From Pseudomonas tohonis (GTDB lineage Bacteria; Pseudomonadota; Gammaproteobacteria; Pseudomonadales; Pseudomonadaceae), in assembly GCF_012767755.2 (NCBI RefSeq), contig NZ_AP023189.1, forward strand, positions 124,001 to 188,000: a stretch of 64,000 nucleotides of DNA, read 5' to 3'. Positions within the stretch are counted from its first letter, which is position 1. Every line of letters begins with the position of its first letter. A program made the position numbers and the translations under genes. This document shows, piece by piece, positions 43,060-50,840 of this stretch. The notes under the pieces were generated by a model. It worked only from the letters and a program-made list of their open reading frames with translations. It did no database searches and was not told the origin of the DNA.

Positions 43060-45654
43060 ATGGTGTTTGTAGGACAAATGCCCAGGGACTTGGTCATGAC
43101 CACAACGTATCGGTCCAAGCGCACCCGATTGATGAGCCGGACCATCCTCAGCTTCATAGCCCTTTTTTGCGCAGCCACGCTTGGCGCCATTCTCCTGCTC
43201 TTCCATATTGCCCGGAACCTGGATCAGGTCGAGCAGGACGAAAGTCGGTTTTACGCAGAGAAGGCCTTCGCTGAACGCAAAAGCGCTACGGCCGCCATGC
43301 TGCAGACCTATGCAGTTTGGACATCCGCCTATGAACATCTGAATGATGAGGTCGATGTTCAATGGGCGTTCGATGCGAACAACGTCGGCCCCTCTCTTTA
43401 CTTCAACAATGGCTTCGAAGGCGTGTTTGTCCTCGGAGACGGCCAGACGAAGTACTCGTTGATGGAAGGCAAGCTGACTGACACCCCCTTCGAGAGTGTT
43501 ATCACTTACCCCAAGGACGAGATCGTTGCTCGCGCGCGGAACGCCGCGCGAAAGCAGCAAAGCACTGCCGAATATGTTCTGTTTCGGAGCAAGCCAGCTC
43601 TTCTAACCGCCTCTGCCATAACGCCTGGTGACCGAGATCCAAGTGCTGTCATCGAGAGCGCGTCCGTTCTTGTCTTCATCGACACGCTGACCCCAACGAA
43701 GCTAATGAAGCTGGGGCGTTCATTCGGCGTGAAAGACCTGCAAGTTGTCGAGGGTGAGTTCGAGAGGGATAAAATCCCGCTGGGTGATACCGCCTTCGCC
43801 TTGACGTGGACAGCATCGACACCAGGCCTTGAGCTGTTATGGGCCGTTTTACCACCCCTGCTTGCAGCTGTTGCGCTGATCGGCATCTTGATGGCGCTCT
43901 TCATCCGCCAGGCCATCAATCATTCCAGAGAGCTGGATAAGAACTACGATTCGCTCAAACAATCCCAAGAGGATCTTCAGTACAGCGAAGAGCGCTTCAG
44001 AGCCGTCGCCGAATCCTCGTCCGATTGGATCTGGGAAACCGACTTTCAGCACCGGCTGATCTACCTATCGGCTCGCTTCACCGATCTGACTGGTTTAGCC
44101 ATTAGCGATTGGATCGGCCGTCCTCTCGAAGAGCTGATGCTGGGCGATTCCACCAATCTCTCCAATTGGTTGGATTGCTTAAAAGACAGCGACTGTTCGG
44201 CCCGTAGCTTGCGCTGCGTCTATCGGGACCATCTCAGCCAGCAGCGCGTGTGTCGCCTCTCCGCGACCGCGATCATCACCGGGGAAGGCTTCGGCGGCTT
44301 CCGCGGAACGGCCAGCGACATTACTGACGAGGTCGCAGCCCATGCCAAGATCCAGCACCTTTCCCTTCATGATGCCCTGACCGGACTCCCTAATCGCAAC
44401 GGCCTCGCCAGCTACACAGCGGAGAAGCTTGCCCCTTCCATCGATACTGACTTCGCGGTGATTCTGCTCGATCTGGATCACTTCAAGCCTATCAACGACA
44501 ACCTCGGCCACCCAGCCGGCGACGCGGTCCTGGTAGAAATTGCCTCAAGACTTCGCGCTTGCGTGCGCGACAACGACTTGGTCGCCCGTCTTGGAGGAGA
44601 CGAGTTCGTGGTAATCCTGACAGTGCCTGGTAACAAGCAGGCAATCGATCAGTTCTGCACCCGCCTGATCACTGAAATTCAGAGAGAGGTGCTCTACGAG
44701 GATCATGTTCTTAACGTGGGAACAAGCATCGGGATCGCATTGGCGAATGAGCATGGGCATGACGTGGTCAACCTTATGCGCTTGGCTGATGTGGCTCTGT
44801 ATAAGGCCAAGGCCGATGGCCGAAACACCTGGCGCTACTTCTCGCCAGAGCTCAACAGCAAGATGGAGGAGAACCATCGAGTCGAGCTGCTGCTACGCCG
44901 GGCATTGAGCAAGAACCAGTTCGTGCTGCACTTCCAGCCACGCTACAAAATGCGTAACACGGAGATCGCTTCCATCGAGGCCCTGGTGCGCTGGCACCAT
45001 CCCGAGCGGGGACTAATTGGGCCGGATGAATTCATCGGCATTGCCGAGGAGTCGGACATCATCGTCAAGCTAGGCCGCTGGGTGCTGAACGAAGCTTGTG
45101 AAACAGCCATGCAGTGGCCCTCTCACTTGGTGGTGTCCGTGAACGTCTCTCCCGCTCAATTCACTCGCAGCAATATCGTTGAGGATGTCCGCGAAGCGCT
45201 GAGGCTGTCGGGCCTGCAGGCGAACCGGCTTGAACTGGAGATCACCGAAAACGTGATGCTCAACGATATCGAAGGCGCGTTGAAAACCATGCATGCACTC
45301 AAGGAGCTTGGCGTGAAGCTCAACATGGATGACTTCGGTACCGGCTATTCGTCCCTGGGCTATTTACGGACCTATCCCTTCGACAGCATCAAGATCGACA
45401 AGCGCTTCATCGCCTCACTAGCCAAGGGGGGCAATGACCGCACCATTGTCCAAGCCATCATCCACCTGGGGCGAGCGATGGGTATGACGGTCACGGCGGA
45501 AGGCGTAGAGACTGAGGATCAATACGAAATACTGAAGAGTGATCAGTGCAACGAAGTGCAGGGATTTCTGCTCAGCAAGCCCATCGCCAAGGAACAGCTA
45601 CTCTCCGTCTTGGCGGAACCACCCAAGCCCGTGAAAATCGCCAAGAAAGCATGA
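43060..45654 (+). CDS. CHASE4-PAS-GGDEF-EAL cyclic-di-GMP protein
   Basis: An 864-aa membrane protein. Transmembrane helices at about 30-50 and 260-280 enclose a CHASE4-like periplasmic sensor; then PAS (about 305-430), GGDEF (about 440-600) and EAL (about 610-860). GGDEF is intact in LVARLGGDEFVVIL, with an RxxD I-site (RDND) five residues before it. EAL is intact in SIEALVRWHHPE and MDDFGTGYSSLGYL. Both cyclase and phosphodiesterase may work, the balance being set by the sensor. Alternative starts at 43078 and 43099 exist. Confidence 0.93.
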   Translation: MVFVGQMPRDLVMTTTYRSKRTRLMSRTILSFIALFCAATLGAILLLFHIARNLDQVEQDESRFYAEKAFAERKSATAAMLQTYAVWTSAYEHLNDEVDVQWAFDANNVGPSLYFNNGFEGVFVLGDGQTKYSLMEGKLTDTPFESVITYPKDEIVARARNAARKQQSTAEYVLFRSKPALLTASAITPGDRDPSAVIESASVLVFIDTLTPTKLMKLGRSFGVKDLQVVEGEFERDKIPLGDTAFALTWTASTPGLELLWAVLPPLLAAVALIGILMALFIRQAINHSRELDKNYDSLKQSQEDLQYSEERFRAVAESSSDWIWETDFQHRLIYLSARFTDLTGLAISDWIGRPLEELMLGDSTNLSNWLDCLKDSDCSARSLRCVYRDHLSQQRVCRLSATAIITGEGFGGFRGTASDITDEVAAHAKIQHLSLHDALTGLPNRNGLASYTAEKLAPSIDTDFAVILLDLDHFKPINDNLGHPAGDAVLVEIASRLRACVRDNDLVARLGGDEFVVILTVPGNKQAIDQFCTRLITEIQREVLYEDHVLNVGTSIGIALANEHGHDVVNLMRLADVALYKAKADGRNTWRYFSPELNSKMEENHRVELLLRRALSKNQFVLHFQPRYKMRNTEIASIEALVRWHHPERGLIGPDEFIGIAEESDIIVKLGRWVLNEACETAMQWPSHLVVSVNVSPAQFTRSNIVEDVREALRLSGLQANRLELEITENVMLNDIEGALKTMHALKELGVKLNMDDFGTGYSSLGYLRTYPFDSIKIDKRFIASLAKGGNDRTIVQAIIHLGRAMGMTVTAEGVETEDQYEILKSDQCNEVQGFLLSKPIAKEQLLSVLAEPPKPVKIAKKA

Positions 45655-45679
45655 TGGTGGACAGGCTACTGCAGCTCGT

Positions 45680-46312
45680 TCACGAAGCGGTTCTGCTTTG
45701 ATACACCCTGCGGCTGGAGCCAGGTAGCGGAGCCCCCTGTCTGATACTCATCACACGCGCTGCGATCTCATTCGGGTACCAGCCAAACTCTTCTTCAAGT
45801 GCCGACCGGATATTTGTCCTTACGACCCGAGGGGCAGACCGGACGTAGAGCTCGGCATGGCGCTGAACATCCTCTGGCAAGTTTCGAAGGTGAATGAGCG
45901 CTTCCTCAACTGTTGGGCATCTTCCATTGATTTCCTTGAAACGAGCAGGAAGCGCTGTCCATACAACGCCCTCCACACCGATAGAACGGGCCCAGCGCGC
46001 AATTTCTTGTGCGTATGGATAGTGCCGACCATAGCTGGGGATACTACCGACGCACTTTGGCTGTGAGGATGGAATCTTCTCCCTGAGTCTTAAGAACTCC
46101 CTGGCTGCGGCCAGGGATTGGGTTTCAACTACGGTCCAAAGGACGCGTGACAGACGGGCGCCAGGCGAGATCACTGCGTCGAGCTCGCCGCCGTCGCCCA
46201 CGCGAACGAAATCGATGGGAAGGTCAGGCCCGTCATGTCGCCAGCCTTCCCTCACCGGCAGGATCCCTGGTTTCCATATCAGCGATCCCCATCCAAGACA
46301 GGCAATTTTCAT
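45680..46312 (-). CDS. GGCT-like (gamma-glutamylcyclotransferase fold) protein
   Basis: A 210-aa protein starting MKIACLGWGSLIWKPGILPV. The GWGSLIW start resembles the YGSLxx substrate loop of GGCT-fold proteins. Later GVEGVVWTALPARFKEINGRCPTVEEAL is also conserved in a group of uncharacterised bacterial relatives. Role unknown; the fold call is by motif only. Confidence 0.6.
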   Translation of the reverse strand: MKIACLGWGSLIWKPGILPVREGWRHDGPDLPIDFVRVGDGGELDAVISPGARLSRVLWTVVETQSLAAAREFLRLREKIPSSQPKCVGSIPSYGRHYPYAQEIARWARSIGVEGVVWTALPARFKEINGRCPTVEEALIHLRNLPEDVQRHAELYVRSAPRVVRTNIRSALEEEFGWYPNEIAARVMSIRQGAPLPGSSRRVYQSRTAS

Positions 46313-46545
46313 CGCTCAACGATTCCCATGCGTTACTGACTGCTTCCGGCGTCCGCCGGTGCGCTCCTCACTCCATGAGCCTGGCTGATCTCATTTCGTC
46401 AGAAACTACAATGAGCTGTCTCGGTGGCTGTTTTGCCCCACTTTTCAGAAGGCCGAAGCACTGGCTATCAGAGGACATCAGCTTTGTCCGGGTTGCATGT
46501 TTTTTGAGCACTATCGCCTCAATAAGCGCGGTCGGGCGTATGGGC

Positions 46546-47883
46546 TTATTGCAGTCCGGTGCGGGCCAGTGCAGCTCCAGTAGCCAGCACAAAGTCCAAT
46601 AAGCCTTCGATTGCGGGCGCCGCTTTAGCGTCTACATAGAAATGCTCCGGGGTGCTCAGACTCGCCTGTGGCGAGTTCGCTGGTGGCAGCCCTACGCGCT
46701 GACGAACCGCTGCCTCATCGAGCACTGAGCCGTCGTCGAAGCGAATCTTTTCGATCACAAACGCCTGATTTAGGAAATAGTTTTTGATGGTAATGCGCTG
46801 GTTGGTATTCAGCTCCAAAACCAGATCGCCACGTTCCTCTCCAGTGACCCGGGTGTAAACGGGGCTTTCATCGCCTCGAATATGCAGGGTGTCGATATTG
46901 CCTGGTGTGGTGTCGTAGTCCTGGATTTCGGTGAGGCTGATCTCGGCGTGGCGCCAGTCAGAGTCGACTAGGTAGTAGTCGCCGCCCGGTCCGCCATACA
47001 GGCGGTCGCTACGGTGCGGGCTGATGGTAAACGACGGACTCTCACTATTGCCGGCGTTGAGCACATCGCTATAGCGGCTTCCGATCAGCAGATCGTGTCC
47101 CCAGTGCGACGAGATGTAGGTGGCCTGATCTCCCGCAGACAAATGATCTGGCTTCTCGCCGCCGCTCAAACGAATGCGCCCTTCTGTATAGCTCGGTGGT
47201 TCGTCGGCATGAGGCATAGATGCCGGATCGAAATGGAATGCGCGTAGCATGTCCTTATCGGTCAGCACTTTGCCATTAAAACGAAAGCGCTCGATGCGAA
47301 AAGCCGGATCGAGAAAAAAGTTATGAAAGACAGCCACATCTTCATCACCGCCATACCCTCGTATATGTAAATCATCTCCATGGCGTTCGATGCCCGCGAT
47401 ATTTTCCGCAGACTCACCGAAGTCAAAAGTATCGATGTTTCCCGGTGTGGGATCGAAATCGAGGATTTCCTGAGTGCCGCCGGCGTACTGGCCCATGTAG
47501 TAATCGTTACCTAGGCCGCCGTAAAGACGGTTGGCCCCCTCGCCCGGGTAGAGCGAGTCGGACCCGGGACTATCGATCAGAATGTCGTCACCAGCGCCGC
47601 CAACGAGGCGGCTGGGTTGGAACGGAGCCACCAGAAAATCATCATCCGGTGTGCCTTGCACGAGCAAGCGAGAGGGAGCGGCCATGATAGGGGCCTCATG
47701 TGTGGATAGAAGGCACGCCACTACAAGAAGGCCAGCCGGGACTGTTGAGCATAGGACAGTTAAAAGCTTTGTCAGGACCAAAGCTTTCCAGCCGAGAAGC
47801 TCAATCAGCCGACATTTAAGAGTGTCAGCTCTTGGCCGGTAGCTGCCTATGATCAGCGTCTGCTTTCGGCCAATAGAAGACAT
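46546..47883 (-). CDS. RTX-like beta-roll protein with internal duplication
   Basis: A 445-aa protein. Nonapeptide calcium-binding repeats: LVGGAGDDILID, LYGGLGNDYYM and LYGGPGGDYYLVDS. Two halves repeat the same order: beta-roll, DxTPGNIDT, and (H/Y)NFFLDPAFRIERFRFNG or KNYFLNQAFVIEKIRFDDG. The first about 75 residues hold a hydrophobic stretch (LTKLLTVLCSTVPAGLLVVACLL) that may be a signal or anchor; an ATG at 47685 would skip it. RTX proteins are usually exported by type I secretion, but no such genes are nearby. Confidence 0.75.
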   Translation of the reverse strand: MSSIGRKQTLIIGSYRPRADTLKCRLIELLGWKALVLTKLLTVLCSTVPAGLLVVACLLSTHEAPIMAAPSRLLVQGTPDDDFLVAPFQPSRLVGGAGDDILIDSPGSDSLYPGEGANRLYGGLGNDYYMGQYAGGTQEILDFDPTPGNIDTFDFGESAENIAGIERHGDDLHIRGYGGDEDVAVFHNFFLDPAFRIERFRFNGKVLTDKDMLRAFHFDPASMPHADEPPSYTEGRIRLSGGEKPDHLSAGDQATYISSHWGHDLLIGSRYSDVLNAGNSESPSFTISPHRSDRLYGGPGGDYYLVDSDWRHAEISLTEIQDYDTTPGNIDTLHIRGDESPVYTRVTGEERGDLVLELNTNQRITIKNYFLNQAFVIEKIRFDDGSVLDEAAVRQRVGLPPANSPQASLSTPEHFYVDAKAAPAIEGLLDFVLATGAALARTGLQ

Positions 47884-47918
47884 TCAATGCTTCTACGCTG
47901 TATCGCTCGGGGAAGTAG

Positions 47919-47946
47919 TGGTTGAGCAGCTATCGTTGCTCAACCA
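47919..47946. promoter_or_regulatory. 10-bp inverted repeat in divergent promoter region
   Basis: TGGTTGAGCA (47919-47928), loop GCTATCGT, TGCTCAACCA (47937-47946). It lies between the RTX-like gene (start 47883, minus) and the AraC-type gene (start 47992, plus), so it could be the operator of that regulator or an mRNA hairpin. Confidence 0.5.
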
Positions 47947-47991
47947 ACATGCTTACTGCCTATTTACAGGGACGTTTCGGATCCAGGGACC

Positions 47992-48972
47992 ATGACCAGC
48001 AAATCTTGCGCCCAGGCATCACGCGCCGAGTACACGCGACGCATGAACCGCGTGCTCAACTACATCGATGCTCATCTCGATCAGCCTTTGGATGGCGAGC
48101 GATTGGCGGATATCGCCAATTTCTCGCGCTTCCATTTCCATCGCATTTTCGCCGCGTGGATGGGGGAAACGCTTGGCAGCTATGCGCGTCGGCGTCGGCT
48201 CGAGAAGGCGGCCTTTCGTCTGTCCTGCGGCCCCATTGAAACTGTTCTCGAAACCGCGCTGGCCACTGGCTTCCGTTCGGGCGAGGCGTTTGCGCGGGCC
48301 TTCAAGCTCAAGTTCGGCTGCACACCGTCGGACTGGCGCAGCCATGCTCCGCTGCGTGTAGCTGCACAGGCGGCCGCCCTCGGCCAGCAACCTGGCGTAC
48401 TGAATAGCAATCCTGATCAGGTCTTCGGCAATAGCAGTCAGGCATGCGAGGCTGCGTTCGGGGAGGCTGACGTCTCTTGTCTATCAACGGAAGAGACCTC
48501 CATGGACGTACGTATCATCGATCTACCCCGGGTGCGAGTCGCCTATCAACGCTTGATTGGCCCCTACGGCCCGGCAGTGAGCGCATTCTGGCGCGATACG
48601 ATTGCGCCCTGGATGCTCTCGAACGGCCTCAGCGGGGAGGCTTGCTACGGCGTGGGTTATGACGATCCCTCGATAACGCCCGCCAGCAAGTGCCGGTATG
48701 ACGCCTGCGTCGAAGTGCCCGCGCATTTCGTCGCCGGCGGCCAAGCCGATATAAGTACCCTGCCGGGTGGTCGTTATGCCGTCGCGAGCTTCAAGGGGAA
48801 GACGGAGAAGCTGGCGGACGCCTGGACGTGGCTGATGTGTGAATGGATGCCCTCGAGCGGCCTGCAATGCGACGACCGTCCATGCTTTGAGAGGTTCTCC
48901 GCTACCACGGCGGTCGACCCTGAAACCGGAGAGTTCAGCTGCGACATCTGTATTCCGGTGCGGGCGCTATAG
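47992..48972 (+). CDS. AraC-family regulator with GyrI-like ligand domain
   Basis: A 326-aa protein. The AraC double HTH is at the N-terminus (residues 18-115: VLNYIDAHLDQPLDGERLADIANFSRFHFHRIFAAWMGE, and the second HTH ending FKLKFGCTPSDWR). A GyrI/SbmC-like domain occupies about 165-325 (MDVRIIDLPRVRVAYQRLIGPYG). This layout belongs to Rob/SbmC-type regulators that respond to small hydrophobic drugs. It probably controls the divergent gene or itself. Confidence 0.9.
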   Translation: MTSKSCAQASRAEYTRRMNRVLNYIDAHLDQPLDGERLADIANFSRFHFHRIFAAWMGETLGSYARRRRLEKAAFRLSCGPIETVLETALATGFRSGEAFARAFKLKFGCTPSDWRSHAPLRVAAQAAALGQQPGVLNSNPDQVFGNSSQACEAAFGEADVSCLSTEETSMDVRIIDLPRVRVAYQRLIGPYGPAVSAFWRDTIAPWMLSNGLSGEACYGVGYDDPSITPASKCRYDACVEVPAHFVAGGQADISTLPGGRYAVASFKGKTEKLADAWTWLMCEWMPSSGLQCDDRPCFERFSATTAVDPETGEFSCDICIPVRAL

Positions 48973-49110
48973 CCCGGCGAGCGCTCTCACGGCCGCTCCT
49001 GTTCAATCTCGTCATCACTCACCTCTTCATGCCCGGCTGTGGTGGCCAATGGCGTGAGGGGAGGGCGCGCGCGTCGGCATCGGCGTTTGGAACGGCTGAG
49101 AGAAGGCGAT

Positions 49111-49420
49111 CTACTGCATATCGCGGCCCTTGAACGGCAAGGGCCAATGTTCCAGCACCTCCTTGCCATACTCGCGAAGGTGCGGGTCCGCATGCATTGC
49201 TATGATCTCCAGTGCAACCTTCGATTCGAGCGTCCCGATGCGCGCCAGTGCATCGGCACACTTGCGCTGGAAGGCGTGAAGGTTTTCCCACTAGACGAGG
49301 TAATAGAAGCATTTCCGCCGCCTTGGCGATAGCCGCTGTCGTGCTCGGCGAACTTATGAGGCTCAGCTCGAAGCCGATGTCGTAGTGGTCTTCATGCCAA
49401 TTCTCCAGCAGCAGCTTCGC
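49111..49420 (-). pseudogene. Frameshifted gene remnant
   Basis: On the minus strand two frames give matching pieces of a single protein-like sequence: LLLENWHEDHYDIGFELSL then AAEMLLLPR in one frame, and WENLHAFQRKCADALARIGT then LEHWPLPFKGRDMQ ending at TAG (49111-49113) in another. The C-terminal half is clearly protein-like (ESKVALEIIAMHADPHL). A frameshift near 49290 separates them and no start was found. Not assigned to a family. Confidence 0.55.
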
Positions 49421-49509
49421 TCACAGCGGCTTTACATGAAAACTTGAGGTATAAGTTGCCATGCCGAACAATTCCGCCCCATCCAAAACGGCTATTATAA
49501 TTCGGCAGA

Positions 49510-49534
49510 CGCTACACTTTATACAAGTGTAGCG
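49510..49534 (-). terminator. Hairpin after the RHS operon
   Basis: CGCTACACTT and AAGTGTAGCG (49510-49519, 49525-49534) form a 10-bp stem with loop of 5, 18 bp beyond the immunity gene stop. There is no long T-run, so strength is uncertain. Confidence 0.5.
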
Positions 49535-49551
49535 CTGCAGTTGATATAGCA

Positions 49552-49890
49552 TTACCTCTGAGAGGTCAGCTTTGGAAGCTCCATATTTGCACAGAACTGA
49601 TCTCCTGCCAAACTACAGATTTCAGATAGCCTTTTTAAGTTCTCAAGATAGTTAGGCGATATTTCTTTCGTGCAGTGACGCACGTACCAAGTTGCTATGT
49701 TTTCGAGAAACCAGCGGTCTGCCGAATCAAATTCCGCATTATTTAAGCATGGGAAGATGCCATGGGCTAATTCAAGCTCGTAGTATTCCACCCCTCTTCG
49801 AATCCGCTCCCAGAATGGAAGTGTGGAGCGATTTCGCGAAATAATAACCGCATCCCTTACTATCGACATATAAATATCTAGCTTAGTCAT
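49552..49890 (-). CDS. Likely immunity protein to the RHS-linked toxin
   Basis: A 112-aa mostly helical protein (MTKLDIYMSIVRDAVIISRN; the middle has FWERIRRGVEYYELELAHGIF). No family known to me. Its ATG overlaps the toxin stop (ATGA), the normal arrangement for effector-immunity pairs, and it lies at the 3' end of the operon. AT-rich, as the rest of the locus. Function inferred only from position. Confidence 0.6.
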   Translation of the reverse strand: MTKLDIYMSIVRDAVIISRNRSTLPFWERIRRGVEYYELELAHGIFPCLNNAEFDSADRWFLENIATWYVRHCTKEISPNYLENLKRLSEICSLAGDQFCANMELPKLTSQR

Positions 49891-50828
49891 AATCCGATCC
49901 TGTTGCGAATGCTTTCTATCAAGCCGCGGCCTGGTAAGGGTCTGCTATTAGCAGGCGCATCAACACCGGACGTCCATCGGCCATTATTGATCAGATTTCT
50001 AAGTGGCTGAGAGTTTCCAGTCTCTCTCAATATTTCTCTAGCAGCTGCAACGCGAGTATGACCTTCTCCGATATGGTACACGCCATTCACGTCCTTGAAT
50101 CCTCCTATTTGCCCTTCGGATATCGAGTAATCATATCTGCCATTCAACATGTCGTTTTTTATGGCATCGACTTTACTTGGGTCACGCAATCCCACTTGCG
50201 TCCCTCTAATTTCAGGAGGAGTCCAGCGGTCATCATCGTCAGGTGGCGGAGGGGAAGCTGGAGTTGATATCCAAGTTGACGGACTGCCTATGTTGGATCC
50301 GGGGGAGGCTAATGGGTCACTATCTTCAGGGGTTGATATATTCATCGCACCACCCGACACGCCATGGGCAGCTAGAGACAGCCCTAGAGACGTCATCACA
50401 GAGGCCCAAAAGTTGGAAAGTGCACTTTTTCCTGTCGGGTCAATAAATGTGTATGGGTTATTGTTTCCGTAGGCGTATCTATTAAAGCTAAAGTGATCTC
50501 CATCCTTGGGCCGAAGCGGATCTGCACTTATGAATCTACCTACGCTCGGGTCATAGTACCTAGCTTTCATGTACACTAAATCTAAATCGGGATCGTATAT
50601 ATGCCCTGTAAAATTGGGACCCTTCACGGCGGGGGATAACTCCGTTGTACCATAGGGTCTATAGTCGATATTTCTTGTCACTACGCCAGCAGCATTAGTC
50701 TCCAGAACTGGACTTCCAATGGAGTCCACATGATAGTAGGTTATCGTTCCGGCTGATGCTTGGCTCGCCAGCAACAAACTCATAAATAGAGACAGAGAAT
50801 AAGCAGAAAACAAGCTAAGTATATTCAT
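49887..50828 (-). CDS. Secreted RHS core protein with C-terminal ParB-like toxin domain
   Basis: A 313-aa protein from the ATG at 50828 (AGGGTG about 8 nt before). Signal peptide MNILSLFSAYSLSLFMSLLLASQASAG, then an RHS core: YYHVDSIGSPVLETNAAGV, GHIYDPDLDLVYMKARYYDP, FISADP and the motif PYTFIDPTGKS where RHS cores are autoprocessed. The variable C-terminus (about 200-313) contains DAIKNDMLNGRYD and HIGEGHTRVAAAREIL, the GxHR-like motif of ParB/sulfiredoxin-fold nuclease or NTPase domains. Such domains occur as toxin tips. The segment before it is a Pro/Asp linker. An immunity gene follows. Confidence 0.75.
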   Translation of the reverse strand: MNILSLFSAYSLSLFMSLLLASQASAGTITYYHVDSIGSPVLETNAAGVVTRNIDYRPYGTTELSPAVKGPNFTGHIYDPDLDLVYMKARYYDPSVGRFISADPLRPKDGDHFSFNRYAYGNNNPYTFIDPTGKSALSNFWASVMTSLGLSLAAHGVSGGAMNISTPEDSDPLASPGSNIGSPSTWISTPASPPPPDDDDRWTPPEIRGTQVGLRDPSKVDAIKNDMLNGRYDYSISEGQIGGFKDVNGVYHIGEGHTRVAAAREILRETGNSQPLRNLINNGRWTSGVDAPANSRPLPGRGLIESIRNRIGL

Positions 50829-50840
50829 TGTCGGCACACC

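Noticed and set aside
46147..46602. 151-codon plus-strand frame between the GGCT-like and RTX-like genes
   Set aside because: It overlaps both minus-strand genes, has Arg/Ser-rich low-quality sequence and no ribosome site.
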